A DNA stretch of 64,000 bases from Chionis minor (taxonomy: Eukaryota > Chordata > Aves > Charadriiformes > Chionididae): contig VZSF01007301.1 in the NCBI GenBank assembly GCA_013398295.1, positions 1 to 64,000 on the forward strand, given 5' to 3'. Shown piece by piece: positions 37,576 to 48,253 of the stretch. The notes beneath the pieces were generated by a model. That model had not been told where the DNA came from. It did no database searches and saw nothing but the letters and a program-made list of their open reading frames with translations. Positions within the stretch are counted from its first letter, which is position 1. Each line of letters begins with the position of its first letter. Position numbers and translations under genes: made by a program.

Positions 37576-40500
37576 AATAGAAGCTTGACTACACAATTTA
37601 TTCTTGATTGACTAAGACCTCCCACTGATTCATTACTTCCTTGAACTTGTTTGTACAAGGGTAACAAATAATAATTTATTCGGTCTGCAATCATATTCTT
37701 TTCTGTGAAGTAATATTCCACATAGACATCTCAAGTTCTGTACTGCAGAACTAGTGACCTTCTACCATGTGGATTTTCTCTGCTATCTGCAACAGACATC
37801 ACCTTTACTTCAACAAAAACCAGCGTCTTTTCTCTTCTGTATTCATATGTATCCTAGGGTAGCATCTGAAGTTTATAAGTCAGGTCCGTATTAACATGTT
37901 TCTTCATGCTTGCATCAGACTTGCTGGAAAATAAAAGAATATGTTCAAGGACCAACTTAAAAAACTACCAGTCCAAATATGGGAACAAACAAGCATATTG
38001 CTCATATGCTAATTTACTGGAGCTAGAAAGAATCAAAGAGATGTTTCTTCCAATTACGTCTGTGGGTAGGATTGAAAAGTACATTCCATTATTTGAATCA
38101 TTTTTGGTGAGTGTTTTTCATGTTAGGTGGAATTTGCCTTTGCTCTAATACAGAGTTATGATGCAGATGAAAATCTCATAGAAGCTTCCAAAGTTTAATT
38201 GCCTAGAACCTTTTATATTTCAAAGTCAGCATGCTAAAATACAATACAGTCTGTTTACTGTGTTATCGACCTGAGGTTTTGAATGCACTGAAAAACTGGA
38301 TCTGAGCACATGTATCAAAACCTTTAAATTATGCTTGTGCTTGTAAATTCAGCAGTACCCTTTGCGCAGTAGTGGCTCACTCACGTGACTCTGAGGGACT
38401 GATTAAGTGTTAACAATCTGCTTTTTTAGATCCTCCTTCTATCCAGCTTCTCACAACCCTTCCTCTGTTTCTAGTGACAGCTGTTGAAGGGGTAAATATC
38501 ACCGTGCTTGAGCAACATGGACATGGGATTCAAAGAGATCTCAGACTGTGCACTTGAGCAGGCCAGTGCCTGTGTTTACTCTCTCTACCTTTCTTTTTCT
38601 CCCATAGTGGACCTATACAGCCTGCTCATGACTCTGCCTGTCTTCCTGTACCGCTACTGGGATTTTATCTGCTTATTATTGATTCCAGTGAACACTTTCT
38701 TCTGACTTTCAAAAGCAACTGTCAGATGATAATTCAGCTCTTCAAAATGCTGTGAGGTAGAGATGGTTGTAACCCTGTCTGGAGGGTAAGCACTGGGGGG
38801 TAGCTGGAAACAGAACATAGGATATGGGGGAATTGCGTCAGAAGAAGTCTTAAAATGGACATTTTTAAAGACAAGTCAAAAAAAATTTTTTTACCATATG
38901 ATTCCTCATTATGTTGAACGGGGAGGCTGGTACCAAATCTTCACTGATGTTTTATTTCTCTTAAGAGCTAGTGCTCGTGCTAGTATATCACTATTATCAG
39001 TTTATAGTTTTCTGCAGCCATGGCTGTTTTTCCATGGGGCTGGAAAGCTTGTCAGCCACCACTTTTGAAAGAAACATTAGCTCAGCTTGGTTTTTAAAAT
39101 TTAAGAAACAGTTTAGATAATGTATATTAGGCAATACTCCTGTTTTCTATAACTAAAGAAATTGAAATATTGACAAAATTTCAGGCATGAGAAAGCTAGG
39201 ATCCTTTGAACAATTTTAACACTGTATCAGTTGGGTTTTGTTAAGTAGGAACCAGAGGCATACATCCATTTTCTACCATAGAAATATTTAGACACATACG
39301 CATCTTCTCTCATTTAAAAAAAATCCTCATGTCACTTGTTTTACCTTCTAGTCAGAGCAGGCTAATGGTACATCCACTCTTTAGTGCCACAACTGAGTTG
39401 CTAAGCTACCATAAGTCTATTGCTTCCAGTCATGTAGCCTCATCCCACAAATATGAATGGCTAAGACACCAAAACAACCTTGCCCCAAGAATGCAGAGCA
39501 GAAGTAGAAATTTTGAGGTGAGTGATGGCTGTGGGTAGGAGAGAAGTATCCTTTTCTTTCCTTTGGTATAACCAATATTGAATGTTTATGACTACATCCA
39601 GAGAAAAATCAAGCACAGACCGTTGTTTGTATAGCTTCTGGGTGAAGAGAGATAGTAAATGGAAAGATAAATGGGGATGAGGACAGAGATACTGTGCAGA
39701 GAAAGGGAGGAGCCAGAAGAAGGGTAGACAGACAGGCAGCTGGAACAAGGCGGGCAGTATCCTCTGGATTCTTGCCAGCCTCTCCTGCTCCAGCTCCACC
39801 TAAATAAGCGAAGGGGAAAAAAATCCCTGTGCCACTTCCATCATGGAGGGAGGTGATGAAGAAAGGAACACTGAGTGGCTGCTTTCCTGGGATAACTTGA
39901 AGATTGCACATTTCTGACTACAGGTGTAGAAAAATACCTTGTCTGGGTAGATGCCACTCTCCCACGTCAGTCTTTATATAAATTTTCTGTCTGCTCTCAC
40001 GTTGTAGCTATGTCCTTATGGGTTAGGTATGCAAGTCCTGTCTGTGGCAGGAGTTAGTGCACACTGTCCCAGAGATCAGTAACTACATAATAAATCTTTT
40101 TGAATCCTGGCTTGCATTATGTCTTGATAGGAGGTGAATCTCACCTTCTCAGCAGCAAGCTATTCTTTCATTGCAAGGATGCTGCTGGTGATTGATGTTT
40201 TCCAAACTGATAAATGTGGGATTTCCTATGCCACAAGTTATTTTGTTTGTCATGGGTGTTTATATTTCAGCTTTCTGAAAGAATGGGTTGAGGCTTTTCT
40301 TCTGATATAGGTCTTTATAACTGTAGATCTATAGTAAATCCAAATGTGAAAGTAAAATCAGGCTTCACCCTGGTGCTGGGAGGTTGAATACAGATAGCCA
40401 TGCTGTATTCCTTTGTCTCTTTACAGCTGTTCATTTTAAAACCAGCCAATGCATGGAAGATGAAAAAAGTTTGAGAAGTTGAAGAAGACAGACTCCTGCA

Positions 40501-41557
40501 TCAGATACAGAACCCCTCCATAGCCTTCCTGGTGGTTGACTGGAAATGTTCTTTCAAACAACTTCCTTGAAAACATTGCTCTCAGGCACAGTGACTGACT
40601 TCCCCACAGCTTCCATAGCCTTAAAGTCTATCTGTACTTTAGGCTTTGTTTGGTATATTCTTTATTTAACCCTCAGTTGCAATGCTTGAAGAGGAAACAG
40701 TAAAACCACATTTGTCCCTGTCATTCATTTGCCATTCTTTTCCTCCTTCTTCTTAAGGGCTTTCGCTGGCAGGCTGCACACAAGCTGACTTTCAGCTCAT
40801 GCCAGGTAAGCACAGGGGCATCCCTCCGGACTTTTAGGAGATTTATTGACATCTTCGTATCATTACCATTGTATGAGCCCAATTTCATACAGGTTGCAAC
40901 TTTGTCTCCTATTGCTTTCCTTCATCTATTCTCAATACCGACTTTTCTTTTTCTGCCCAACATCCTAATTCTTGATTGCGACAGGTCTTCTGCAATCAAC
41001 TGTACCATCTTTTCATTCCTGGAAATAAGATGATGAAGACAGCTATTACCTCAGAAAACCTACTTTCTTCAGGACATTTTATTAAGCCATTTGTGACTTT
41101 GGTTTCTTGTTCTGTTTTTGATCCTCAGATGGTCTCCATTTCTTAAAAATTGTAAGAAACTTAAGAGAGTATAATGCAAACTTGCAACAACACATCTTAC
41201 AAATGGACAGAAGAATGAGCAACGCAAGGGAGACCTGGGAGAGAGAATTAAGAGGAAATAAGTAGTGTCTTGGTTCCTTGTCCTTTTCCTGTTTTGCCAC
41301 ATACACAATGCAGAGCAACTTTGTGCCCCAGAAGGGGCAAGAATAAAACACAGCAAATCAGTCTGAAAAATAACCAGCCATCACTTCAGCTGCAGGAATT
41401 CTGTAAGATTTCTAGTCCAGTTCTGTAAGACTGCTAATTAAAAATCAGTATTAAAATACTATTCTGAGAAGTATTAAAGAAGGGAAGCAAATCTCTGGTA
41501 GCCCATGTGCTTTCCTGTAGCTATAGGTAGCTTGTGCTGCATCTGAATCTACCGTGC
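37576..41557. other. Upstream flank of MC4R, no gene recognised
   Basis: About 4 kb directly upstream of the MC4R promoter candidate. ORFs of up to 112 codons (39461-39799 minus and others) have no recognisable domains. No repeat was identified with confidence. Distal control elements of MC4R would be expected in this kind of flank, but none can be demonstrated from the sequence alone. Confidence 0.55.
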
Positions 41558-41700
41558 CATGTGATGTTTCAGAGAGGCTCAGAATCAGCAGCCCCTCGAC
41601 TCTCTGCAGCTCCCGAGCCCCATTGGCTGGAAGGCAAAGCAGAGGCGGAGAGTGCCCTGAATATTTTTCTCCTCCACACACCACAACACAGGCAGCCAGC
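41558..41700 (+). promoter_or_regulatory. MC4R: Candidate MC4R core promoter (TATA-less)
   Basis: This locally GC-richer stretch ends about 445 bases before the start codon, a distance similar to the transcription start known for the mammalian gene. It contains an inverted CCAAT box (CCATTGGCTGG, 41620-41630), an E-box CATGTG (41558-41563) and no TATA box. Bird and mammal MC4R promoters are described as TATA-less. The precise start site is not visible. Confidence 0.45.
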
Positions 41701-41745
41701 ATGCACTGTCTGACGGCGAGACCGGTGCTTGCAGTTGGAAATTAG
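41701..41745 (+). other. Upstream ORF 1 in MC4R leader (14 codons)
   Basis: ATG at 41701 opens a 14-codon frame (MHCLTARPVLAVGN) ending in TAG at 41743-41745. If transcription starts at or before about 41690, this uORF lies in the 5'UTR and could reduce translation of the receptor. It depends on the unmapped start site. Confidence 0.35.
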
Positions 41746-41777
41746 TTTCTGCTCCACAGCAATCACTTGGGCATTTT

Positions 41778-41831
41778 ATGTTTGCCTCTCTTAATGGAAG
41801 GGAACAAAAAAACCTTGCAGTATACCAGTGA
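41778..41831 (+). other. Upstream ORF 2 in MC4R leader (17 codons)
   Basis: ATG at 41778 opens a 17-codon frame (MFASLNGREQKNLAVYQ) ending in TGA. It lies upstream of the possible 5'UTR splice donor at 41911 and would stay in the mature leader. Its role is unproven. Confidence 0.35.
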
Positions 41832-41910
41832 ACTAAACAGGAGCTGACCATAGGGGAGAATCTGATGCAAAATTGCAGACTGTTGGGACTCTGTGACATA
41901 GATCACCAAG

Positions 41911-42060
41911 GTAAATGTGATGATGATCAGAAACATCTCTCACATCTGTGAGAGAGTAAACCAGCATTTCTGAGTTTGAAACCTTATTTTGTAACTGCAG
42001 TCAAAGTATTCTGAACTGCTGCCTGCCTCTGTGCTGGTTTATTTTTCTTTTCTTCCCAAG
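41911..42060 (+). other. MC4R: Possible 5'UTR intron of MC4R
   Basis: The donor ACCAAG|GTAAATG at 41910/41911 fits the vertebrate consensus well. Two acceptors follow: TTATTTTGTAACTGCAG ending at 42000, and a stronger pyrimidine tract, TTTATTTTTCTTTTCTTCCC plus AAG, ending at 42060. Removal would give introns of 90 or 150 bases, entirely in the leader, leaving the coding exon untouched. The MC4R coding region is known to be intronless in vertebrates. This intron is a prediction from splice-site strength only, and the short length is a point against it. Confidence 0.35.
41936..41955 (+). repeat. Hairpin-forming inverted repeat in MC4R leader
   Basis: TCTCTCACA and TGTGAGAGA are exact reverse complements separated by TC, giving a 20-base near-perfect palindrome about 190 bases upstream of the start codon. 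If the leader is unspliced it could form a stable stem in the mRNA. If the predicted intron is real it would be removed. Confidence 0.6.
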
Positions 42061-42144
42061 CTGAAAAGCCAAAGAAGGTGTTCAAAGGAATGCAAGAGGA
42101 ACAGGAGTTTTAAAAGCCGGAAGCTGAAAGGGGCTCTCCGTAAG

Positions 42145-43140
42145 ATGAATTTCACCGAGCACCGTGGGACACTCCAGCCGCTCCATTTCTGGAACCACAG
42201 CTACGGACTTCATGGCAGTGCCAGCGAGCCCAATGCAAAGGGCCACTCCTCGGGAGGCTGCTACGAGCAACTCTTTGTATCCCCTGAAGTGTTTGTGACT
42301 CTGGGCATCATCAGCTTGCTGGAGAACGTCTTGGTCATTGTGGCGATAGCCAAGAACAAGAACCTCCATTCACCCATGTACTTCTTCATCTGTAGCTTGG
42401 CAGTGGCTGACATGCTAGTGAGTGTATCTAATGGATCAGAAACTATTGTCATCACGCTGCTAAACAATACAGACACAGATGCACAGAGCTTTACCATAAA
42501 CATTGACAATGTCATTGACTCAGTGATTTGCAGTTCCTTGCTTGCATCAATTTGCAGTCTCCTCTCAATAGCAGTGGACAGGTACTTTACTATCTTTTAC
42601 GCCCTCCAGTACCATAATATCATGACCGTGAAGCGCGTAGGGGTCATCATCACATGCATCTGGGCTGCTTGCACAGTCTCAGGCATTTTGTTCATCATTT
42701 ACTCTGACAGCAGTGTTGTCATCATCTGCCTTATTAGCATGTTCTTCACTATGCTTATTCTCATGGCATCCCTCTATGTCCACATGTTCATGATGGCTCG
42801 GATGCATATCAAAAAGATCGCTGTCCTTCCAGGGACTGGCCCTATACGCCAAGGGGCCAACATGAAAGGGGCCATCACTCTCACGATTCTGATTGGAGTA
42901 TTTGTTGTATGCTGGGCTCCATTTTTCCTGCACCTGATTTTCTACATCTCCTGCCCTTACAACCCTTACTGTGTGTGCTTCATGTCTCACTTTAACTTCT
43001 ACCTCATCCTCATCATGTGCAACTCCATCATCGATCCACTCATCTATGCATTCCGGAGTCAGGAGCTCAGGAAAACATTCAAGGAGATTATATGCTGCTG
43101 TAGCCTGAGAGGGCTTTGTGATTTGCCTGGCAAATATTAA
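42145..43140 (+). CDS. MC4R: Melanocortin-4 receptor
   Basis: This is a Gs-coupled class A receptor of the plasma membrane and primary cilium of hypothalamic neurons. It is activated by alpha-MSH and blocked by AgRP, and signals through cAMP to lower feeding. It has 331 residues in one exon; the human protein has 332. The start is the first ATG in this frame and has a purine at -3 (AAGATGA). Glycosylation sequons are NFT (2-4) and NHS (17-19), with another at N107. The N-terminal tethered-agonist motif is HFWNHS (14-19). Seven membrane segments lie at about 48-70, 76-106, 116-148, 162-187, 189-215, 242-270 and 276-303. Ligand and calcium site residues E99, D121, D125 and H263 are present. DRY is at 145-147, CWAPF at 256-260 and DPLIY at 297-301. 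The very short second extracellular loop and the lack of the usual TM3 cysteine bridge are typical of melanocortin receptors; C39, C270, C276 and C278 supply the known bridges. The tail has the di-isoleucine export motif (315-316) and likely palmitoylated C317-C319. No break or odd residue suggests loss of function. Confidence 0.99.
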   Translation: MNFTEHRGTLQPLHFWNHSYGLHGSASEPNAKGHSSGGCYEQLFVSPEVFVTLGIISLLENVLVIVAIAKNKNLHSPMYFFICSLAVADMLVSVSNGSETIVITLLNNTDTDAQSFTINIDNVIDSVICSSLLASICSLLSIAVDRYFTIFYALQYHNIMTVKRVGVIITCIWAACTVSGILFIIYSDSSVVIICLISMFFTMLILMASLYVHMFMMARMHIKKIAVLPGTGPIRQGANMKGAITLTILIGVFVVCWAPFFLHLIFYISCPYNPYCVCFMSHFNFYLILIMCNSIIDPLIYAFRSQELRKTFKEIICCCSLRGLCDLPGKY

Positions 43141-43384
43141 ACTGGACGCATATGTTACTGTGTACGCAACATGCAGCACAGACTTCCAAGCATTCAGATC
43201 TTTCTCAGCAGAATTTGAGTTAAATCTTTATGAATGAGCACCTCTTTCTGTCTCCCCTCCCTCTCATCCTTGTATCCCGTTCATGTCTAATTCCTATTTC
43301 TGTATAATGTTTGTGGTATCTGCAGTTTGTAATTCATTTGGCTGGAAAAAGAAGTAGCACTTCACACCAATTTGTAAGCAAGCA

Positions 43385-43390
43385 AATAAA
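43385..43390 (+). terminator. MC4R: Poly(A) signal AATAAA, proximal
   Basis: AATAAA in the context GCAAATAAATGTAATG, about 245 bases after the stop codon. Confidence 0.5.
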
Positions 43391-43451
43391 TGTAATGATG
43401 AACATGAAATACTAGCAAACACGAGCAGCTGTATGTTCCAACTGCTGACAA

Positions 43452-43457
43452 AATAAA
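43452..43457 (+). terminator. MC4R: Poly(A) signal AATAAA, distal
   Basis: AATAAA in the context ACAAAATAAATAACTTGCC, about 310 bases after the stop codon. The region behind it is T/G-bearing, as expected for a cleavage site, but this is not specific. Confidence 0.5.
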
Positions 43458-43480
43458 TAACTTGCCTGTATTACACTACA

Positions 43481-43967
43481 TATTGACTGACAATGTTCCT
43501 TATTCTGTTGAAGTAATTATAGCTACCCATTACATTATATACAGCTAAAAATAGAGCATATACTTCTCTGTTAGTGGATTAGAGGTCCTCTGGAATTAGA
43601 AAGCAGATTTTTCGTAAAGGTTACTGCAACCAGTAAGTTGTGTTCACTCATTTTTAACTCTTCCTCCTACTCCACAAGCAGCAATTCTGTTCTTTGTTAC
43701 AGTTATTGCCTGCAACAACAAGATTTTTCAAACACCTGCTACCCAATCGAGTGCTTGGGTTTTGCTGGGGTTTTTTTCAAGACGATGACTGCTGTGTATC
43801 TAAGAGTACCTTTTTGCAAAGTTGAAATTGCTCCCTGGAGCACCACTTAGCTCTGGATATATTTGTTAGACTGGCATCCAGGTAGGTTAGAAACCTCCAT
43901 TCAGCCATGAGGTAGGTACAGTATTGATAATGCCAGCACCGGTGTAAAGATTCACTGAGAGATTTAC
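43481..43967. other. Short intergenic stretch behind MC4R
   Basis: AT-rich sequence between the likely MC4R transcript end and the next LTR. No gene or repeat was recognised; the 70-codon frame at 43638-43850 has no recognisable domain. Confidence 0.6.
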
Positions 43968-43972
43968 CTGAT

Positions 43973-44679
43973 TGTTCTAGTTTGAGCTAAAACGGAACTA
44001 TTTTCTGGTCAGTAATTTTATTTTGCAGCTAAGCCTCTTCTAACTACTGAAATTAACAATATATTGTGCAGAAAACTGTTCACTCCCAGAGTGATAAAAC
44101 CAATATTTATAGTTGATGCCAAGGCATGGTATGCAGAGAGGCTCTTGCTTATACTTATTGCTATAACAACCAAAGCAAACCAACTTTGTTATTTGCCCCG
44201 TTGGAGGGTCAGAAGTGGAAAAGTATAGAGGGGTCACAGCTGTGGGGAGGAGCGGACAGGACAGGTGACCCAAAACTGACCAACAGGGTATTCCATCCCG
44301 TCTGCATCATGCTCAGTATAAAAGCTGAGGAATCAAAGGGTCAGTTCTCTTTCTTCAACAGCCAGCATCCAAGGTGGACTCTGCTTGTCTGCCTATAATC
44401 CTGATTTGTGCATTCCTGAATCCAGATCTGGAATCCAGTTTCTGTCCACCTCTGAGTCCGGTCTGGGACTTCCCCAGTGCCTGCTGTTGTTGTGATCGTC
44501 ATCCTGTGAGCTTGATATGGTTTAGTTTTCTTTTTATTTTATTATTAATATTTTCATCAAATTAGTTTAGTTCCTTCCAAACTCATGTCCCTCTCTCTCT
44601 TTCCCTCCTCTCCTTGAAGAGAGATGGGGAACAGCCTCTGTCATTTTCCTCAGTGGCCAGTCCAGCCTAAACCACAACA
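43973..44679 (+). mobile_element. Solo LTR, complete (ERVL-like), 707 bp
   Basis: It begins TGTTCTAGTTTGAGCTAAAA and ends CAGCCTAAACCACAACA, flanked by a perfect 5-bp target duplication CTGAT (43968-43972 and 44680-44684). It carries a promoter block with GTGACCCAAAACTGACCAAC, GGGTATTCCATCCCG and a TATA box TATAAAA at 44317-44323, laid out like the block in the LTR at 33932-34575. A T-rich stretch near 44523-44560 would lie in the 3' part. No internal retroviral sequence is attached. It lies only about 0.5 kb behind the predicted MC4R poly(A) site. The perfect duplication suggests it is among the younger insertions here. Confidence 0.9.
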
Positions 44680-44684
44680 CTGAT

Positions 44685-47600
44685 GAAGAGAGAACTTCAG
44701 TGTGAACATTAGGGCCTTCCTTGGTCTGAGGTGCTGTGGGGAACAAGGAGTCTGTGCTTCAGAAGAAAACACATCCTTGTTTGAACAAGGTGCCCTCTGT
44801 TCTGAAGTGTGCTGTTAGCAGATGGGATCCAGTGCCAGGATCTTTACAGAGGAGACAAAGGATATGCAAATTTGGCTTGAGTACTTCAGGTTATACTGTG
44901 GAGTATAGGAGCTTTGCAGGGGCGATGCTATCACATGGAAGGGGTGCTGGCCAACCAGTCAACAAACCCATGTGCTCTATCTGGCAGCCCTGTGTGCTAT
45001 TGCTGCTTGAAGTCAGTTCACCTTTTCAGGCACCTAATGTTCTCAGTTTCATGCTAAAATGTCACTCTCTCTCCACAGATTATATTAGGGACCTCAGGTC
45101 CCTGATTTTACCATATTTGGAAGTGTTTTAAGTATAAATATGAATACACAGGATTCCATGAAGATGGAATGAAGTGTTCCTTAACACCTCAACAATATCA
45201 GCTTCTATGTAAAGGCGTAGAAAAATTAATTTATTTATTCCGGGAAAGTGTAAAAACATAGTGGTAACTGGTAGAAGACCTGGAAAGTTCTGATTTAAAA
45301 AGTCAACATTGAAGGTACAGAATAATGTAGGTTTTAATCCTGGATGCCTGATTTTACCAAGATAAGTAGTGAATCAGTTTAATGAGCAGTCCTATTAATT
45401 TTCTTGGACATGGCTTGTTACCTCAGGCTGCTAGTTCTTTCATAAAAGACATACACTGAAAAGCTGTCATGAGAGCCCAGTGCTTGCTACCTGGGATTCT
45501 TCTCCAGGCAGAAGATGATCTTTCATTTGTTGGTAAATTTTCAGGATACCATAAAACTGTGACAACATTTGGTCCTCTGTCAAAGAGCATGAATGACTTA
45601 GGTAGATCTCAGTATCTTTACCTTCAATTTTCTTACAGGGAGAGTACGAAAGTCATTTGACTGTGTGCATCAAAGTCCCTTGGTAGGCCAGCAGCAGAGA
45701 AATCAGGTCTCCTGCACCCTACTCTTTCACTTGGGGTAGTCCATCCACCACGCTGCTTGCAAAACACCCCTGTTACCTTCTCTCAGTTTTAATAAATTAT
45801 ATTGTCACATCATAACAGTTACTGTGTGGAAGATTAAATATATCTACATTAACTCTACTTATCTTCTTCTGGAGGTAACTATAAACATTTCAATAATATA
45901 TCCCTACCTGGTTCCACTGGGTAGAGAATAAAAAAAAAAGCCAAAGAAGGAGGATTAAAGCTCAAGAGGAGGAAAAAATTAATGTATTTAAATTAACAGT
46001 CTATCCAAAAATCCAATGGACTTTATTAGATGCCTTTCACTCTCCCACAAGACATGACGCAAAAATGCTCTGGCAATAATGCAAGAAATTGCTGATGCCA
46101 GTTTGAACAAGAAAAAAATCTCACTTGATCTTTGTTTTCCCTCACTTTCTTTATCTATTTTAGGACTGTAAATTGTGTTATTGGGCTTCAGATATTACCT
46201 TTGTAGTCCACGGATGCAGAGAGAGTCCAGTGCAAAGTGGCACAAGAGCAAGATACTACCTTAGGTGCTCTGAACATTACCGTAAAAGTCTCTCTCTCTT
46301 CCCTTAGTCTATAAAAGGACCAGAGACCTAATTTAAACACATCTGAACCCTGAAGAGGCTGTGCTTCTGTAAATTACTTCCTGAACTCCCAGCTGATTCT
46401 TAAAACTAACAGTCCAACTTCTTTTTGCAACCCAAGGGGAAGAGAAAAAATAACTAATTTGAATAATGCTGGTGTGGAGATTTTCATCAATGGTTTTCTT
46501 GAAGTTTCCTAAAACAGTGTGTATCTCTTTTGTGCTTATTTGGACTAAGATTAGTCAAGGCAGTTGTGACCCCATTAAGCTTTAAATCTCTTTTAGAAAT
46601 CTAATTTTTAAAACTAGCTTGTTCTAGAGTTTTAGCAACTCTGAGCCTGCGTAGCAGCTCTTCTGTCTTTATTTTATAAAGCTAAATGTATATTCATACT
46701 TTTCTTAATGGAGTTTTTTAATTAAAGAGGACTTTTTCATTTCATGGTATTATCTTTTAGAGTGTAATTTATTGAAATTGCTGGCAAGCCTCCTACATAG
46801 ATAACTTTCCTATTCCCAGATACTTTGTTCCTTCTGAGTAGCTGAATCAGTTTGTTTGCCTATAGTTCTGGCAGCTTTCCAGCAAAGACCCATAGACATT
46901 TGTGTTGTGAAACATAAGTAAGTTCATCTAGATTGCTGGAGACTGGAGACAGTGGAGGATTATTTCCCACAATCAATTTGCTGGAGCTTTGTTCTTCTAT
47001 TTAAAAATCTTCTAAGAAAACAAGATTTCCTTCTGTAAATATCTGGGACTCTAATCACTTTAGCATTCAGCATTTTAGTAATGTCATGTAACCATGGCAC
47101 ATTCCTTTCTGGTGAAGAAATGGTTTTGTCTCTGCTTTACAGGTGTAAGGTTTTATATTTTCACTTCTGCTGGAGCAAAAAGGCTAATGGATTTGCTCAG
47201 CCTCCTCGAAGGCAGTCTTTGCTTGAGCAGGGAATTGATGGTAGTGTCCTCTGCCCTTTCCCAATAACTAGCTGTAATATAACACACACAACTTTTGAAG
47301 CAAATATCTTTCTTCAAGAAGGACATTTCTTTAGCTTTGAAGTACTTTTTGAACCAAGCAAAGGACTCCAAAAAGCACTAAGGAGGCTGTAGTTCATGTC
47401 AGTAGAGTGGATTTTGAATGATGATCCAAGATCCTCTTTATGACTGAAACATGCTGTCAGTGGGAAGCAAGGAAAAATGCACTGATGGACTACTGCCCTG
47501 TTACTGGATGTGCACCAACAACCATACCTTCAGTTATGCCTTTAATAGACATGCAGAGTACACATTACTGATGTCATTCTGAAATGAATTTGTTGTTGTT

Positions 47601-48253
47601 AAACTGATCCTATTCTGCAACATATTCATTGGGGGCTCCTTCATTCTCAAGCTGATTTCTGTTTAAGAAGAACTTTGGTCCTGATGTTATTTATAATATA
47701 CAAAATTGCTTATAGGCTTGAATAAAAATTGCAGTCTCGATACCACTGTAAGAAGCTCTCATAAAATGTAGCTTTAGGGATGAAATCTTTATTGTTTGTC
47801 GAGATTTTAAATTTTCGACCCCTTCAATCATATCTCAGGTATCCTAGGGTTTTCTCTTCAGATGAAATACTTGTCTCACTTATTAAAAAAAGGAGACTTC
47901 ACATGCCACAGGAACTGTCTACTGCTCCAGCAGATATTCACTGTCATATAAACCAGGTTACAGATTGACCATGATTGGGGTTTTTGGTTTCAAATGATTC
48001 TGTTGTCCTAGCTGTTTTTCATATTTTTGCTGACTCAGTTCATAGAAGAAATTTTCAGGTTCGTGGATTAAAAATCACCCCCTTCGAGTCTGTAATGTAA
48101 ATATACTCATGAGTTCCGCTTTTACCCATTTGTTCCCTTGCAAACATTGTTCATTTGCTTCAATTTTTCTCCTTCATGCTTGGTATATTTCTGTGTTTGT
48201 GTATTTCTGGGCTGCCATCGGTCTGAGCTCTCACGAGTCATCCCTTGCCCATG
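44685..48253. other. Intergenic, no gene recognised
   Basis: About 3.6 kb, AT-rich. The open frames (131 codons at 44736-45131 and 103 codons at 47081-47392, both +) have no recognisable domain and fall within the length expected by chance. No repeat family was identified. Confidence 0.6.

Larger units (their letters stand above)
43141..43480 (+). other. MC4R: MC4R 3' untranslated region (predicted)
   Basis: This region follows the TAA stop and contains two canonical AATAAA poly(A) signals, at 43385-43390 and 43452-43457. The end near 43475-43480 assumes cleavage 15-25 bases after the second signal. No intron or repeat is seen inside. Confidence 0.55.

Noticed and set aside
38860..38945. Possible CR1 fragment (TTTTTTTACC..GGGGAGGCTGGTACC)
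   Set aside because: Only a few short words match and neither tail nor frame is visible.
39461..39911. Overlapping ORFs of 100-112 codons on the minus strand
   Set aside because: Two frames of the same strand overlap and neither shows a domain or conserved motif; judged to be chance.
42031..42144. In-frame 38-codon extension ahead of the MC4R start
   Set aside because: The extended frame begins at GTG, not ATG. It crosses a pyrimidine-rich splice-acceptor-like tract and is not part of the 331-residue family length. The ATG at 42145 is the first in frame and has a fitting context.
42679..43179. 166-codon ORF on the minus strand over MC4R
   Set aside because: It is the antisense shadow of a conserved coding exon; no domain or start context supports it.
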